From Gentiana macrophylla (taxonomy: Eukaryota > Streptophyta > Magnoliopsida > Gentianales > Gentianaceae): a stretch of 64,000 bases of DNA. The stretch covers positions 248,001-312,000 of the forward strand of contig JAOBSW010001137.1 of NCBI GenBank assembly GCA_026214975.1, given 5' to 3'. Position numbers and translations under genes: made by a program. The first letter of the stretch is position 1. Every line of letters begins with the position of its first letter. The notes below the pieces were generated by a model, which worked only from the letters and a program-made list of their open reading frames with translations, was not told the DNA's origin and ran no database searches. Of the stretch, positions 33,915-46,869 are shown one piece after another.

Positions 33915-35332
33915 AAACAACTAAACTTAGCAATCAACGATTGATACGAACTATTTGGTTTATCAAATAATTAAAACAACGGCCAGGCAACAGGAATCCA
34001 CCGATCAATCAACCCAACCCCAACTAGACGGCAAGTTAAAGATATAATTTTTAGTAATGATCTATCACGAATTTGATTAAATTTCTCTAAACGAATTCTA
34101 GGGTTTCGTTTTCTTTTTCAAGTAAAACAAAACGACATGCAAAACACGATCACGAGATTATTTCTAATACTCCTACTCAACTAACTATGATCAATCTCTT
34201 GAAACATAATCAATCGCATCAATTGAAAAGGTCACAACTTGAACAATATTTTCATATAAATTCAAAGCATAAAAGATGGTTTCATCGATCTCTCGATTCG
34301 AATAAAGCGTAAGCGATAAAAAAACAATATCCAATTGATAAAAATTATAACTTTACTCACTAAACATGTAGCAAAAATCTCTCTAGTTGGTGTTGATGTT
34401 GATTGGTTTCATCCGTTGTCCCACCGCTGATGTGCTTAGCCAACAACCATGATGTTGATCATGATCATTGGATGGGAAGAAATCATCTTCTTTTAGGTTT
34501 GGAAATGGCGGTGCTACTCGGGAAAGATGCATTTCTTTGCTCTAAATTGCGTGTGGAATTATTGGTGTTCAATTAGGGTTTCCCATCTGTTTGTTTAAAT
34601 AGATGAGTAAGGCGGTGGACTATGGCGGCGGTTAGGGCGCTTTCGTTCTGTGAGAGTCGATCATCTGTATCAAATTTCGCCTTGCAACTTCTAAAATTCA
34701 TATCTTGAGTTGTAGACCTCCAAAAATTATGATCCGAATGTCATAAAAAGCTCTCGGAAAACTCTACAACTTTCATTAAGGACTCTTCTTCAGAAAACGC
34801 GTTTTTGATTAGCCCGTCGTATTACGAGTCGTTTTCGGGATTTTCCACTTACCCAAATTGATTAGCCACTTGACCACCATTTGAGTTGTAGAAGTCCGAT
34901 TGACGTAATTCAAAGTGCGTTGGAAATCTCTTTCAAAGATCTACAGTTTTCATGAAGTAGTCCTCCCCTGAAAATGCCTCTAAGCTGGGTCAAATCTCCG
35001 TCGAAAATATGTAACGATTTAAGTACTTAGGAAAATTTGCTCCGTTGAACTCGTAAACTTGTGGCATCTTCTTCTAACCCTCTAAACACCTCTTTTAGAC
35101 CGAAGATATGCATCTACAAGATATCCAAAATATTGCAAAGTGTAACAACATCCAAATAAACATAAAACCAACGATAAGAACACATAAATCAACCACTTTT
35201 GCAATTTATTATCTTTAAAACTCATTTGCTCAGTTTATCCTTTTGGCGAGTAATTTTCTATAAGAATCACTAAAACATGGAAGATAATGTTACGAAATAA
35301 CTCGATAAAAACCGTAAAATTAGTCGTAAACA
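33915..35332 (-). repeat. Athila-like LTR, subfamily III, minus orientation
   Basis: Read on the minus strand it starts TGTTTACGACTAATTTTACG after a polypurine tract (35346-35333) and ends near the primer site at 33914. Only a central block (about 34685-35235) matches the other LTRs; the ends differ. The exact 3' end is uncertain because no clear CA was found. Confidence 0.7.
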
Positions 35333-37929
35333 ACTCCCCCACACTTAAACTTTTGTTCGTCCCGAACAAAACAATCAAAACTAGCTCACTTTATATGTAA
35401 TCCAAATAGATCCCTAACTCACGTAACAAAATATACAACAACTATAGCAAGTAAATCCAACATAGAGATAGATTCGGTGTGTGTAACAAGCCCTTTTCAA
35501 TCTCCACAATCCTTTCAAACAAATATCTTTTCAAACAATTTAATGACTATCCTAGGTATGCATTAATTGCTCCACACAAAGTCTTCCCGAGCACTCAGTA
35601 GGATAATCCCTACAGCATATCTTTCAGTTTATACTAGGTATAAGATTAACGATAACCAAGTCTTTAATTTAATTTTTATACGCAGATTAGAATGAGCTCG
35701 TACCCGTCATAGTAGAATAGGATGTTTCGTGATAACACCCTACCTTACTCAAATCATAAGGTAGCTTCTTCTAAGCTGTTGTGAGCTTTTAGTCATCATA
35801 GTGGTATAGGACATTTGAGATAATAGCCTACCTCACTCCAATCATCGACTAGCTTCCGACATACCATTTAATCATGTGATTACTTAGAGATTTACGGTGC
35901 AAAGTGGTAAAAATTATTTTTCTAGTAAACACAGACCACTGAGCATAACACCTCAAGTAAACAATTTATTACTATTTCAAAGACTTAATCACGTTTCACT
36001 TATCACATTCAAACTTACAGATATTCACAGTATGTCATACTTTAATCCTAGAATACAAACTACTAAACTTTTCAAGAATTTTACATAAGCAAAGAAACAT
36101 GCTATAATCATCAAAAATCTCCAACTAAAATGGGGTAGGCTTTCAACATTTAGCTCATCATTTACTATGGCATGTGAAAAAGAGTGTCGGGTGAAACAAC
36201 TAAAATTACTAAATATACAGAATATAGCAATAATGATATAAACTCAAGCAAAGATATGCCTTTGTCTACTCGGGATGTAACAAAAAATTTGAAAATTAAG
36301 CACTTTTCATAGAAATACTAAAAATATGAGTAAACGAAAGTAGACACATAAATCATCTATCCCTTCCCCCACACTTAGATTGCAACTTGTCCTCAAGTTA
36401 TACAGAAATAATAAATTAGAGAACTTAGCTGATTGGATGCTGGCAATTCTGGAAAAATCGGCAAAAACCAAAATTGCTGCATAGCTCAGTAGACTGTGGA
36501 GCATCACAGGACAACTGAATACATCTTTAAAGTGCACAATAGCTATAGAAAGTATCCTGCAGACTTGATTAGTGCAAAAAGAGTCTTCAGGGAAAAAGAA
36601 AAGATTGCATATATAAAGCACATGGAAAAGGAGATATAGAGATATTTCAAATTTAAGCTCATATAAAGATGGAATACATATACATGGAACATTACACAAC
36701 AGTAGGCTAGGTGCAACTACATGAAAATATACTACAATGCAGCCTACATGATATGCAATCCTAAAAATAAAATAAATAAAAATAAATTCGACAGCTCAGT
36801 GAAAGCGAGTTGGAGGACAACCTACGGTGACTACGGCCTATGCAGAAACTAAAAATAAAGAAAACGAGGTAGTATTACGAAACCGGCGATTAACTACGCT
36901 CAAGAAAAATAAAAGAAAAATAGAAAAACAATGCAACTAGATGACATGCAACTAGATGATATGCATCCCGAATGATATGCAAAAATAAAAGAAAATAAAA
37001 GAAAGAAAACTAGCCCACTCATTTTGCGGCGATGACATGTATATAATAAACGTCACACGAGATAAAGACAAAGTTAAGATAAACGACAAGATCTTGTTCA
37101 TTACATGCGGTGTAGACGCGCTTTAAGACTCGTCAAAGGTGATAGCATTATGGAAAACCAACGATTAGCTATACTAAGCAGATATAACTCATAAGGTTTC
37201 CATCGTAGCAACGGAAAACCGACAGTTACTACCCAAATGAGTTATAAAAATAACAAGGAAGCACATAAGTCTCAAAGCTTAAAAGATTCATCACAGCGGT
37301 ATGTAGCATACGGAAACCGACATTAGCTACTAATTAACACGAAGACCAGTTATAGCATACGAGAACCGACAGTAACTATAACTTGCATAGACGAATCATG
37401 TATAAGGAATAAGATCATTTACTTAGCATGAATTCATAGATGGAAAGGTATAACATTCATATTCAGGACATCTATGTAAAAAAATAAATAGGCCACAGAT
37501 GCTCGAATGTAAGCAATCCATACTAAATAAAAGCATTAGAAATGAGATCAAGAAAAACCTGGACTACGAATCGGCGTTTCAAAGACAAATGACGGGCGTT
37601 CACCTCAAAATACAGACTTTGGACGAGCGTTCAAACAAAACAAACGCTCGTTTGACTTGAAACCAACCGGACGGACGTTCAGAAAGCATGGACGCTCGTC
37701 TGGTCCTTTAAACCAGAACAGAGTCGAAAATATTTGAACGGACGAGCGTCCAATACTTTCAAACTCTCGTTTACCTGCAGCTAAGGAACTAGACGGGCGT
37801 TCACTAACTTGAACGCTCGTCCATACAACGAATACACATCAGAGAGCAGGAAAACGCAGACAAACCCTAAAAACTTAAAACACATATTAACACAGATCAC
37901 AGCAGCCACTTTCAATTAAAGCACAAAAG
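35333..37929 (-). other. Noncoding Athila-like internal region, minus copy D
   Basis: The sequence is homologous in reverse to 46770-49404. It carries a polypurine tract next to the LTR, a second tract at 36396-36365, five hairpin units (37390-36860) and the GACGAGCG hairpin cluster (37833-37569). Open frames such as 36699-36307 recur in all copies but show no domain. Confidence 0.7.
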
Positions 37930-37946
37930 TGGCGCCGTTGCCGGGG
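37930..37946 (+). other. tRNA-Asp primer-binding site, plus orientation inside minus sequence
   Basis: TGGCGCCGTTGCCGGGG on the plus strand is followed by about 85 bases matching the start of the internal region at 46563. Both neighbours are in minus orientation, so this 100-base segment is inverted. Confidence 0.8.
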
Positions 37947-38032
37947 AATAGGTGTCATGTTGAATCTGATCTTGTTATTTCTCGATTTTGTTACGTTTAT
38001 TTTTCGTTTTAATAAAAGTAGCATTTATCCTC

Positions 38033-38065
38033 TTGCATGGTAGTAAAACCTATACTACCATGCAA
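38033..38065. repeat. Perfect 12-bp inverted repeat at an inversion junction
   Basis: TTGCATGGTAGT (38033-38044) and ACTACCATGCAA (38054-38065) are separated by 9 bases. One arm is the normal LTR end sequence; the other is a short inverted copy. This is a snapback-type junction. Confidence 0.85.
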
Positions 38066-39506
38066 AACTACCTCCTAACCAGCCGAATACCGGGTAGTTG
38101 CTAGTAAAGTTGGATAAGTACGGGTATCGATCCTCAGGGAATTGGGATGTTGAATCTAATTTTATTAATCCTCTCAATTGTTACTCAAGAAAACAAATAA
38201 ACGAAAGAACGAACAAATAACACATAGAACAAGTAAACTAAATCTAAGCTATAACGAAATAAAACTAAACTAAACTAACGATACATGGGCTCAAACAATG
38301 TACAAACTAAGTGATCTCAATCCTAGTTCATCTCTTGACTTTAATTCAAATTGTGGTTTCACCTTTACACGAGATACAAATCCCTAATTCCTTAGTGAAT
38401 TTAATCTCAAGCTATGGATTCCTAATTCCTTAGTGAGTCCAATTTATCAATCTCTCATCTTCCGAATGTTGAGATCGATTTACCAAACAAAACTCGGTGT
38501 AGATTCAGGTTAACTCTCGTATTTTAGAATCTAACAACCTAGATAATTAACCAATTAATTTGTCACATAATTAATGATTAAAGATCCTATCTTTCTATGG
38601 TGATCTAGTCTACGCAACTTCCGTATGTTGTAAACGTATCAATAGCAAACTGATCTCTCGATCTAATTCACATCATAGCATCAAAATCATAGAACGATAC
38701 AAAATAAATTAAAGATCATAAAAAACGAATAAGGACTGAATAAATTAAATAAATAAACTCACGTAGTTTGGTACATGATTGAATCCATGAATCGAAAGCG
38801 GAAGAAAAACGACATCCTAATCTAACCTCGGATCACCCCGAGCACAAGGCTCGGGTGACCGCCTCGAGCCTCCCGGTAAAGTCGCTGCTGTGAATAATGC
38901 GGCTGGATAATTTTTATGGGGATCTTTAGGGTTGAACAAAGACATGCATATATATATATAAATTGTAAGGCGGTTGTTTGCGTATTTGGGTAGTATGTCA
39001 ATTTGAATAATCCTTATTTAGGTATTTATTGGAATAAAACTTCTAAAATTCATATCTTGAGTTGTAGACCTCCAAAAATTATGATCCGAATGTCATAAAA
39101 AAGCTCTCGGAAAACTCTACAACTTTCATTAAGGACTCTTCTTCAGAAAACGCCTTTTTGACTAGCCCGTCGTATTACGAGTCGTTTTCGGGATTTTCCC
39201 AAGCTTTATTTCATCTTCATCCTCTTGTATCTCTTTCTTTCCTTTTTAATCTTCAATCAAACATCATTTAGACCTCTTCCATTCCACATTTGTGCACCTA
39301 AAAGATGACAAAACCGAGCAAAACGTAAAACCATACAAAATAGATAATAAAACCACGATATTTACTCGATTTTGCATTTTAACTATTCAAAACGTCATTT
39401 GCTCAATTAATCGATTATAAGCTCGAATTCTACGAAAAACATCCATATATGAGGAATATTGATATAAAATATATCCTTATAAAACACTACAAATTGACCC
39501 TTAGCA
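38045..39506 (-). repeat. Athila-like LTR, subfamily II, minus orientation
   Basis: On the minus strand it begins TGCTAAGGGTCAATTTG after a polypurine tract (39519-39507). It lacks about the last 40 bp. Bases 38455-39505 match 42216-43284 almost exactly as an inverted repeat. Confidence 0.85.
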
Positions 39507-42181
39507 ACTCCCCCACACTTATCTTTTGCTCGTCCCGAGCAAAACAAAACAAAGTCAAGCTCGAGACAAATAAACATCCATACAAATATGAAGTATATTC
39601 AACAACTTAGAAGTTCACCCGTGTAGTGTGTGCAAAGCCATAATAAACTTCCACTGAGTTCCACAATTTGAAAGTTATTCAAACCAAAACTAGCCCGGTT
39701 TCCCATCTAAGTTAGAAATATTCTAAAATTATAACAGGCACTTTACAAAACATACATATCCCAAAAAGAAATAGTAGAGAATATCTAAAACATTTCTGAC
39801 AGACTCAGAGGATAATCCCTACAACATATCCTTCAGTTTATACTGGGTATAAGATTAACGATAACTAAGTCCTTACTTATTCATAATAGTATATTTCAAT
39901 ATTTTCACTTTTTCACACTTTTCTAACACACATCGAATAAGCTTTTGCCCTCATAGCGAGAATAGGACATTTCCAGATAATCCCTACCTTACTCCAATCA
40001 TAAGGCGACTATAAACCGATGTATGTCGTGAGCTTTTGGTCATCATAGTGGAATAGGACATACGTGGTACACCCTACCTCACCCAAATCATAAACCGACT
40101 TCCGACACACACAATTACAATTATGTTTACTTAGAGATTTCATTTGGCAAGTGAAAAGATTATTTTCTAGTAGCACAGACCACCGAGCATAACACCTCAA
40201 GTAAACAATTTATTTGCAAAGACTTAATCACGTTTCACTTATCACATTCAAACTTACTGAGATATTCACAAGATGTCATACTTTAATCCTAGAATACAAA
40301 CTACTAAACTTTTCAAGAATTGTACATAAGCAAAGAAACATGCTATAATCATAAAAAATCTCCAACTAAAATGGGGTAGGCTTTCAACATTTAGCTCATC
40401 ATTTACTATGGCATGTGAAAAAGAGTGTCGGGTGAAACAACTAAATTTATTAAATATGCAGAATACAGCATCAATGATTATAAACATTGAACAAAGACAT
40501 GCAATGCTCACTCGGGACAAAACAAAAATTTTAAAATTAAGCACTTTTCATAGAAATACTAAAAATATAAGCAAACGAAAGTAGACACATAAATCATCTA
40601 TCCCTTCCCCCACACTTAGATTGCAACTTGTCCTCAAGTTATACAGAAATAATAAATTAGAGAACTTAGGCGATTGGATGTCGGCAATTCGGAGGAACCA
40701 ACAAGAACAGGATTGCTTGCATAGCTCGAAGAGATCGTGAGCATCACGGGACAACCGAATACATCTTTAAAGTGCACAATAGCTATAGAAAGTATCCTGC
40801 AGACTTGATCAGTGCAAAAAGAGTCTACGGGGAAAAAGAAAAGATTACATATATAAAGCACATGAAAAAGGAGATATAGAGATATTTCAAATTTAAGCTC
40901 ATATAAAGATGGAATACATATACATGGAACATTACACAACAGTAGGCTAGGTGCAACTACATGTAAAAGATATTACAATGCAATCTACATGATATAAAAT
41001 AAAAGTGGTAGCGTACGGCAAGCCGACAATAACTACCCTCAAGAAAAATAAAAGAAAAATAGAAAAACAATGCAACTAGATGATATGCAGCTAAATGATA
41101 TGCATCTAAATGATATGCAAAAATAAAAGAAAATAAAAGGAAGAAAACTAGCCCACTCATTTGCAACACGACATGTATATAATAAACGTCTACCAAATAA
41201 TGACAGGTTACGATAAACGACAGTGCTGTTCATTACATGCAGTGTAGACGCGCCTTAAGACTCGTCAAAAGTGATAGCATTATGGAAAACCAACAGTTAG
41301 CTATACTAAACAGATATAACTCATATGGAAAAGGACGTAGCATACGGAAACCGACAGTAGCTACCCATATGAGTTACAAAAATAACAAGAAAGCACATAA
41401 GTCTCAAAGCTCACAAGATTCATCATAACGGTATGTAGCATACGGAAACCGACATTAGCTACTAAATAACAATAAGACCAGTTATAGCGTACGAGAACCG
41501 ACAGTAACTATAACATGCATGGATGAATCAAGTATATTAAAAGTTAATCAATTATTTAACATGGATCGGTAGATGGAAAGATGTAAACATGCAAGTTCAG
41601 AACATCTACGTAAAAACAATTAGCCACAGAAGCTCAATTTAAAGTATCCATATCAAATAAAGCATTAAAAATCAAGTTAAGAGAAATTCTGGAACCTGGA
41701 CTGGCGTTCACTAATTCAAACGGGCGTTTAGATATATGGACGTCCGTCTGGTTCTTGAAAACAGAACAGAGCTGATACGTTTTGGAACGGACGAGCGTCC
41801 AACAAACCAGACGCTCGTTTACCTGCATGTTAGGGACTGGACGGGCGTTCACTTACCTGAACGCTCGTCCAACAGTCGAATTTGCATAGAAAACGCAGGA
41901 AACACAGCAAACCCTAATTTCTTAAAAGATCCTACATCAAATATCACAGAGCAGCCACATCAAATTAAAGCACAGAGGGTTAGACTAGATACAAACAAAC
42001 ATATAGTTCACGTTTCACAAATCGAGTAAAAAACTTTTTGCACATTCTTAACCCAACGGTTATCGAAACACGGCAAAAATAAAAACTCTCGATTTATTTC
42101 ACGCTACTTTTATTGAAATAAAATAAAAACAAATAAAACGTAACAAAATAGAAAAATTAACGAAAGAATATTCAACAAAAG
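39507..42181 (-). other. Noncoding Athila-like internal region, minus copy E
   Basis: A complete but diverged internal region, homologous in reverse to 46560-49404. It contains the second purine tract (40637-40606), hairpin units (about 41510-41008) and the GACGAGCG cluster (41866-41700). No coding domain was recognised. Confidence 0.7.
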
Positions 42182-42198
42182 TGGCGCCGTTGCCGGGG
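42182..42198 (+). other. tRNA-Asp primer-binding site, plus orientation
   Basis: TGGCGCCGTTGCCGGGG, preceded by CAACAAAAG as at a normal LTR end, lies between minus internal sequence and a plus LTR start about 16 bases later. Confidence 0.8.
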
Positions 42199-42213
42199 AA
42201 TCGGTGTTTAAGT

Positions 42214-43284
42214 TTTTAAGGGTCAATTTGTAGTGTTTTATAAGGATATATTTTATATCAATATTCCTCATATATGGATGTTTTTCGTAGAATTCGAGCT
42301 TATAATCGATTAATTGAGCAAATGACGTTTTGAATAGTTAAAATGCAAAATCGAGTAAATATCGTGGTTTTATTATCTATTTTGTATGGTTTTACGTTTT
42401 GCTCGGTTTTGTCATCTTTTAGGTGCACAAATGTGGAATGGAAGAGGTCTAAATGATGTTTGATTGAAGATTAAAAAGGAAAGAAAGAGATACAAGAGGA
42501 TGAAGATGAAATAAAGCTTGGGAAAATCCCGAAAACGACTCGTAATACGACGGGCTAGTCAAAAAGGCATTTTCTGAAGAAGAGTCCTTAATGAAAGTTG
42601 TAGAGTTTTCCGAGAGCTTTTTTATGACATTCGGATCAAAAATTTTGGAGGTCTAAACCTCAAGATATGAATTTTAGAAGTTTTATTCCAATAAATACCT
42701 AAATAAGGATTATTCAGCCGACATACTACCCAAATACGCAAACAACCGCCTTACAATTTTTATATATATGCGCATGCTGTTCAACCCTAAAGATCCCCAT
42801 AAAAATTATTCAGCCGCATTATTCACAGCAGCAGCAGCTTTCTGGGAGGCTCCAAGGCCGGTCACCCGAGCCTTGTGCTCGGGTGATCCGAGGTTAGATT
42901 AGGATGTCGTTTTTCTTCCGTTTTCGATTCATGGATTCAATCATGTACCAAACTACGTGAGTTTATTTATTTAATTTATTCAGTCCTTATTCGTTTTTTA
43001 TGATCTTTAATTTATTTTGTATCGTTCTATGATTTTGATGCTATGATGTGAATTAGATCGAGAGATCAATTTGCTATTGATACGTTTACAACATACGGAA
43101 GTTGCGTAGACTAGATCACCATAGAAAGATAGGATCTTTAATCATTAATTATGTGACAAATTAATTGGTTAATTATCTAGGTTGTTAGATTCTAAAATAC
43201 GAAAGTTAACCTGAATCTACACCGAGTTTTGTTTGGTAAATCGATCTCAACATTCGGAAGATGAGAGATTGATAAATTGGACTC
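42214..43284 (+). repeat. Athila-like LTR, subfamily II, plus orientation, 3' end missing
   Basis: It is the inverted partner of 38455-39505. It breaks off after GATAAATTGGACTC, where the RT fragment starts. Confidence 0.85.
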
Positions 43285-43756
43285 TAATGACCAAGAGAAG
43301 ACAACTTTTACCTGTCCATCTGGCACTTTTGCTTTTCGCAGAATGTCATTCGGCTTATGTAATGCACCAGCTATATTTCAACGGTGCATGTTAGCCATAT
43401 TTGATGGACTTGTGGAGCAGTGCATGGAGGTCTTCATGGACGACTTCTCAGTCTATGGAGACAGCTTTGATGAAATTTTAAAGAATCTAGATATGGTACT
43501 CCAACGTTGTGTTGAGAAAAATCTGGTGCTTAACTGGGAGAAGTGCCATTTTCTAGTCGAAGAAGGGATTGTTTTGGGACACAAGGTGTCCAGTGATGGT
43601 ATTCAGGTGGATAAAGCTAAAGTAGAAGCCATTGAGAGAATGTCGTACCCGAAGACAGTGAAGGAGGTATGAGGATTTCTAGGAGATGTGGGCTTCTATC
43701 GACGTTTCATTAAAGATTTTTCGACGATAGCAAAGCCGTTATCCAACCTGTTGAAA
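43284..43756 (+). pseudogene. Captured Athila reverse-transcriptase fragment
   Basis: About 470 bp of RT palm and thumb without its neighbours. Blocks are DQEKTTFTCPSGTFAFRRM, FGLCNAPAIFQRCM, the catalytic EVFMDDFSVYGDSF, and LGHKVSSDGIQVDKAKVE. A TGA replaces an Arg codon at 43669, after which the thumb continues (GFYRRFIKDFSTIAKPLSNL). It is joined to LTR sequence on the left and to 3' internal sequence at GAGGATGG on the right. It is the only coding trace in the complex and shows descent from an autonomous Athila. Confidence 0.88.
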
Positions 43757-44867
43757 GAGGATGGTTTATATGTATCTATGAGTCGTTTGCTCAATTTCTA
43801 TTATATTTCTATGAAAAAGTGCTAAATTTTTTGTAATTTTTGTTTTGTCCCGAGTGAGCATTGCATGTCTTTGTTCGATGTTTATAATCATTGATGCGTT
43901 ATTTTGCATATTTAGTAATTTTAGTTGTTTCACCCGACACTCTTTTTCACATGCCATAGTAAATGATGAGCTAAATGTTGAAAGCCTACCCCATTTTAGT
44001 TGGAGATTTTTTATGATTATAGCATGTTTCTTTGTTTATATACAATTCTTGAAAAGTTTAGTAGTTTGTATTCTAGGATTAAAGTATGACATAATCGTGA
44101 ATATCTCAGAAGTTTGAATGTGATAAGTGAAACGTGATTAAGTCTTTGCAATAGTAATAAATTGTTTACTTGAGGTGTTATGCTCGGTGGTGCGTGCTGC
44201 TACTAGAAAATAATCTTTTCCATCGCCACCATTGTAAATCTCTAAGTAAACATAATTGTAATTGTGTGTGTCGGAAGCTGGTTTATGATTTGGGTGAGGT
44301 AGGGTGTACCACGTATGTCCTATTCCACTATGATGACCAAAAGCTCACGACAATCAGTTTATAGCTGCCTTATGATTGGAGTAAGGTAAGGGATTATCTT
44401 GAAATGTCCTATTCTGCTATGAGGGCAAAAGCTTATTCTGATGTGTGTTAGAAAAGTGTGAAAAAGTGAAAATATTGAAATATATTATTATGAATAAGTA
44501 AGGACTTAGTTATCGTTAATCTTATCCCCAGTATAAACTGAAGGATATGTTGTAGGGATTATCCTCTAAGTTTGTCAGAAATGTTTTAGATATTCTCTAC
44601 TATTTCTTTTTGGGATATGTATGTTTTGTAAAGTGCCTGTTATAATTTTTGAATATTTCTAACTTAGATGGGAAACCGGGCTAGTTTTGGTTTGAATAAC
44701 TTTCAAATTGTGGAACTTAGTGGAAGTTTATTATGGCTATGCACACACTACACGGGTGAACTTCTAAGTTATTGAATATACTTCATATTTGTATGGATGT
44801 TTATTTGTCTCGAGCTTGACTTTGTTTTGTTTTGCTCGGGACGAGCAAAAGATAAGTGTGGGGGAGT
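43757..44867 (+). other. 3' internal region of an Athila-like copy
   Basis: The sequence is nearly the same as 48300-49404. It ends in a polypurine tract (44854-44867, AAGTGTGGGGGAGT) before the LTR. The open frame at 43845-44117 recurs in every copy and has no recognised domain. Confidence 0.7.
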
Positions 44868-46542
44868 TGTTAAGGGTCAATTTGTAGTGTTTATATATAT
44901 TTATTTTATATCAATTTTCCCCATATTCTTATGATTTGTATAGAAATCGAGCCTTATATTGAAATATTGAGCAAATGAGTTTTAAAGATAATAAATTGCA
45001 AAAGTGGCTGATTTATGTGTTTTTATTGTTGGTTTTATGTTTATTTGGATGTTGTTACACTTTGCAATATTTTGGATATCTTGTAGATGCATATCTTAGG
45101 TCTAAAAGAGGTGTTTAGAGGGTTAGAAGAAGATGCCACAAGTTTACGAGTTCAACGGAGCAAATTTTCCTAAGTACTTAAATCGTTATATATTTTCGAC
45201 GGAGATTTGACCCAGCTTAGAGGCATTTTCAGGGGAGGACTTCTTCATGAAAATTGTAGATATTTGAATGAGCTTTCCAACGCACTTTGAATTATGTCAA
45301 TCGGACTTCTACAAATCAAATGGTGGTCAAGTGGTTAATCAATTTGGGTAAGTGGAAAATCCCGAAAACGACTCGTAATACGACGGGCTAATCTAAAAGG
45401 CGTTTTCTGAAGAAGAGTCCTTAATGAAAGTTGTAGAGTTTTCTAAGAGATTTTTTATGACATTCGGATCATAATTTTTGGATGTCTACAACTCAAGATA
45501 TGAATTTTAGAAGATTGAGTTCAGACTCTATGCAAACTGGCGTTCCAGCTCCGTCCGGAACCGACTTTGAGCCAGCCGACTTAATCTTCTATTTAAACAG
45601 CTGCGCCCCAACCCTAATTACATTCAGTTTTTACATCAGAAAATACCTAGAAGCAGCCGCATCTTCTGGGAGTCTCAAGGCCGGTCACCCGAGCCTTGTG
45701 CTCGGGTGATCCGGGTTAGATTAGGATGTCGTTTTTCTTCCGTTTTCGATTCATGGATTCAATCATGTACCAAACTACGTGAGTTTATTTATTTAATTTA
45801 TTCCGTCCTTATTCGTTTTTTATGATCTTTAATTTATTTTGTATCGTTCTATGATTTTGATGCTATGATGTGAATTAGATCGAGAGATCAGTTTGCTATT
45901 GATACGTTTACAACATACGGAAGTTGCGTAACGTTAGATCACCATACAAAGATAGGATTTTTAATCATTAATGATGACAAATTAATGGATTAATTATCCA
46001 GGTTGTTAGATTCTAAAATACGAGAGTTAACCTGAATCTACACCTTCGTTTTGTTTGTATATCAGTCTCAACATTCGGAAGAGGAGAGATCGATAATTGA
46101 ATTCACTAAGGACTTAGGAATTCATAGCTTGAGAAATAGATTCACTAAGGAATTAGGAATTTGTGTCTCGTGTAAAGGTGAAACCACAATTTGAATTGAA
46201 ATCATGAGATGAACTAGGGTTGAAATCACTTGGTTTGTGCACAGTTTGATCCCATGTATCTTTAGTTTAGTTTAGGTTGTGTTATTTTATTTCGTAGGTT
46301 AGATTTATTTTAATTGCTCTTTCGTTTATTTTATTTGTTCTTCGTTTATTTGTTTTCGTGAGTAACAATTTAGAAGGATTAATAAAATTAGATTCAACAT
46401 CCCTTTTCCCTGTGGATCGACCCCGTACTTATCCAACTTTACTAGCAACTACCCGGTATTCGGCCGGTTAGGAGGTAGTTTTGCATGGTAGTATAGGTTT
46501 TATAAATTTTCTTTTGTTTTAATGATGCAAAATCTCCCAACA
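44868..46542 (+). repeat. Athila-like LTR, subfamily I (5' LTR of the intact short copy)
   Basis: A complete 1675-bp LTR, TGTTAAGGG...CCCAACA, nearly identical to 49405-51081. Each LTR holds two diverged copies of a GAAAATTGTAGAT/CTACAACTCAA module. A primer site follows. Confidence 0.9.
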
Positions 46543-46546
46543 AAAG

Positions 46547-46562
46547 TGGCGCCGTTGCCGGG
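46547..46562 (+). other. tRNA-Asp primer-binding site
   Basis: TGGCGCCGTTGCCGGG lies four bases after the LTR end, in the normal orientation. Confidence 0.88.
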
Positions 46563-46869
46563 AATAGGTGTCATGTTGAATCGATCTTGTTATTTCTCGA
46601 TTTTGTTACGTTTATTTTTCGTTTTAATAAAAGTAGCGTTTACCAAATCGAGAGTTTTTATTTTGCCGTTTTCGATGACCATAAGGTTAAGAATGTGCAA
46701 AAGTTTTTACTCGATTTGTTTAAAGCGTGAAGTATGTGTTTATGTGTTTTACGATCTAACCTCTTTGTTCTTTAATTGAAAGTGGGCTTGTGATCTCGTG
46801 TTAATATGTGTTTTAAGTTTTTAGGGTTTGTCTGCGTTTTCTGCTCTCTGCTTTGTGTATTCGTTGTAT
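46563..46869 (+). other. Start of the noncoding leader
   Basis: About 300 bases between primer site and the first hairpin cluster. No coding region or motif was recognised. Confidence 0.6.

Noticed and set aside
36307..36699. Open frame in the Athila-like internal region, with relatives at 40266-40544, 40634-40939, 43845-44117 and 48115-48642
   Set aside because: The frames recur because the copies are recent duplicates. They are rich in Phe, Leu, Ile and Cys from T-rich DNA, broken in some copies, and lack any recognised domain.
43284..43756. Endogenous pararetrovirus (caulimovirus) RT
   Set aside because: The wording is of Athila gypsy type, and the flanks are LTR and Athila internal sequence. 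No movement or coat protein was seen.
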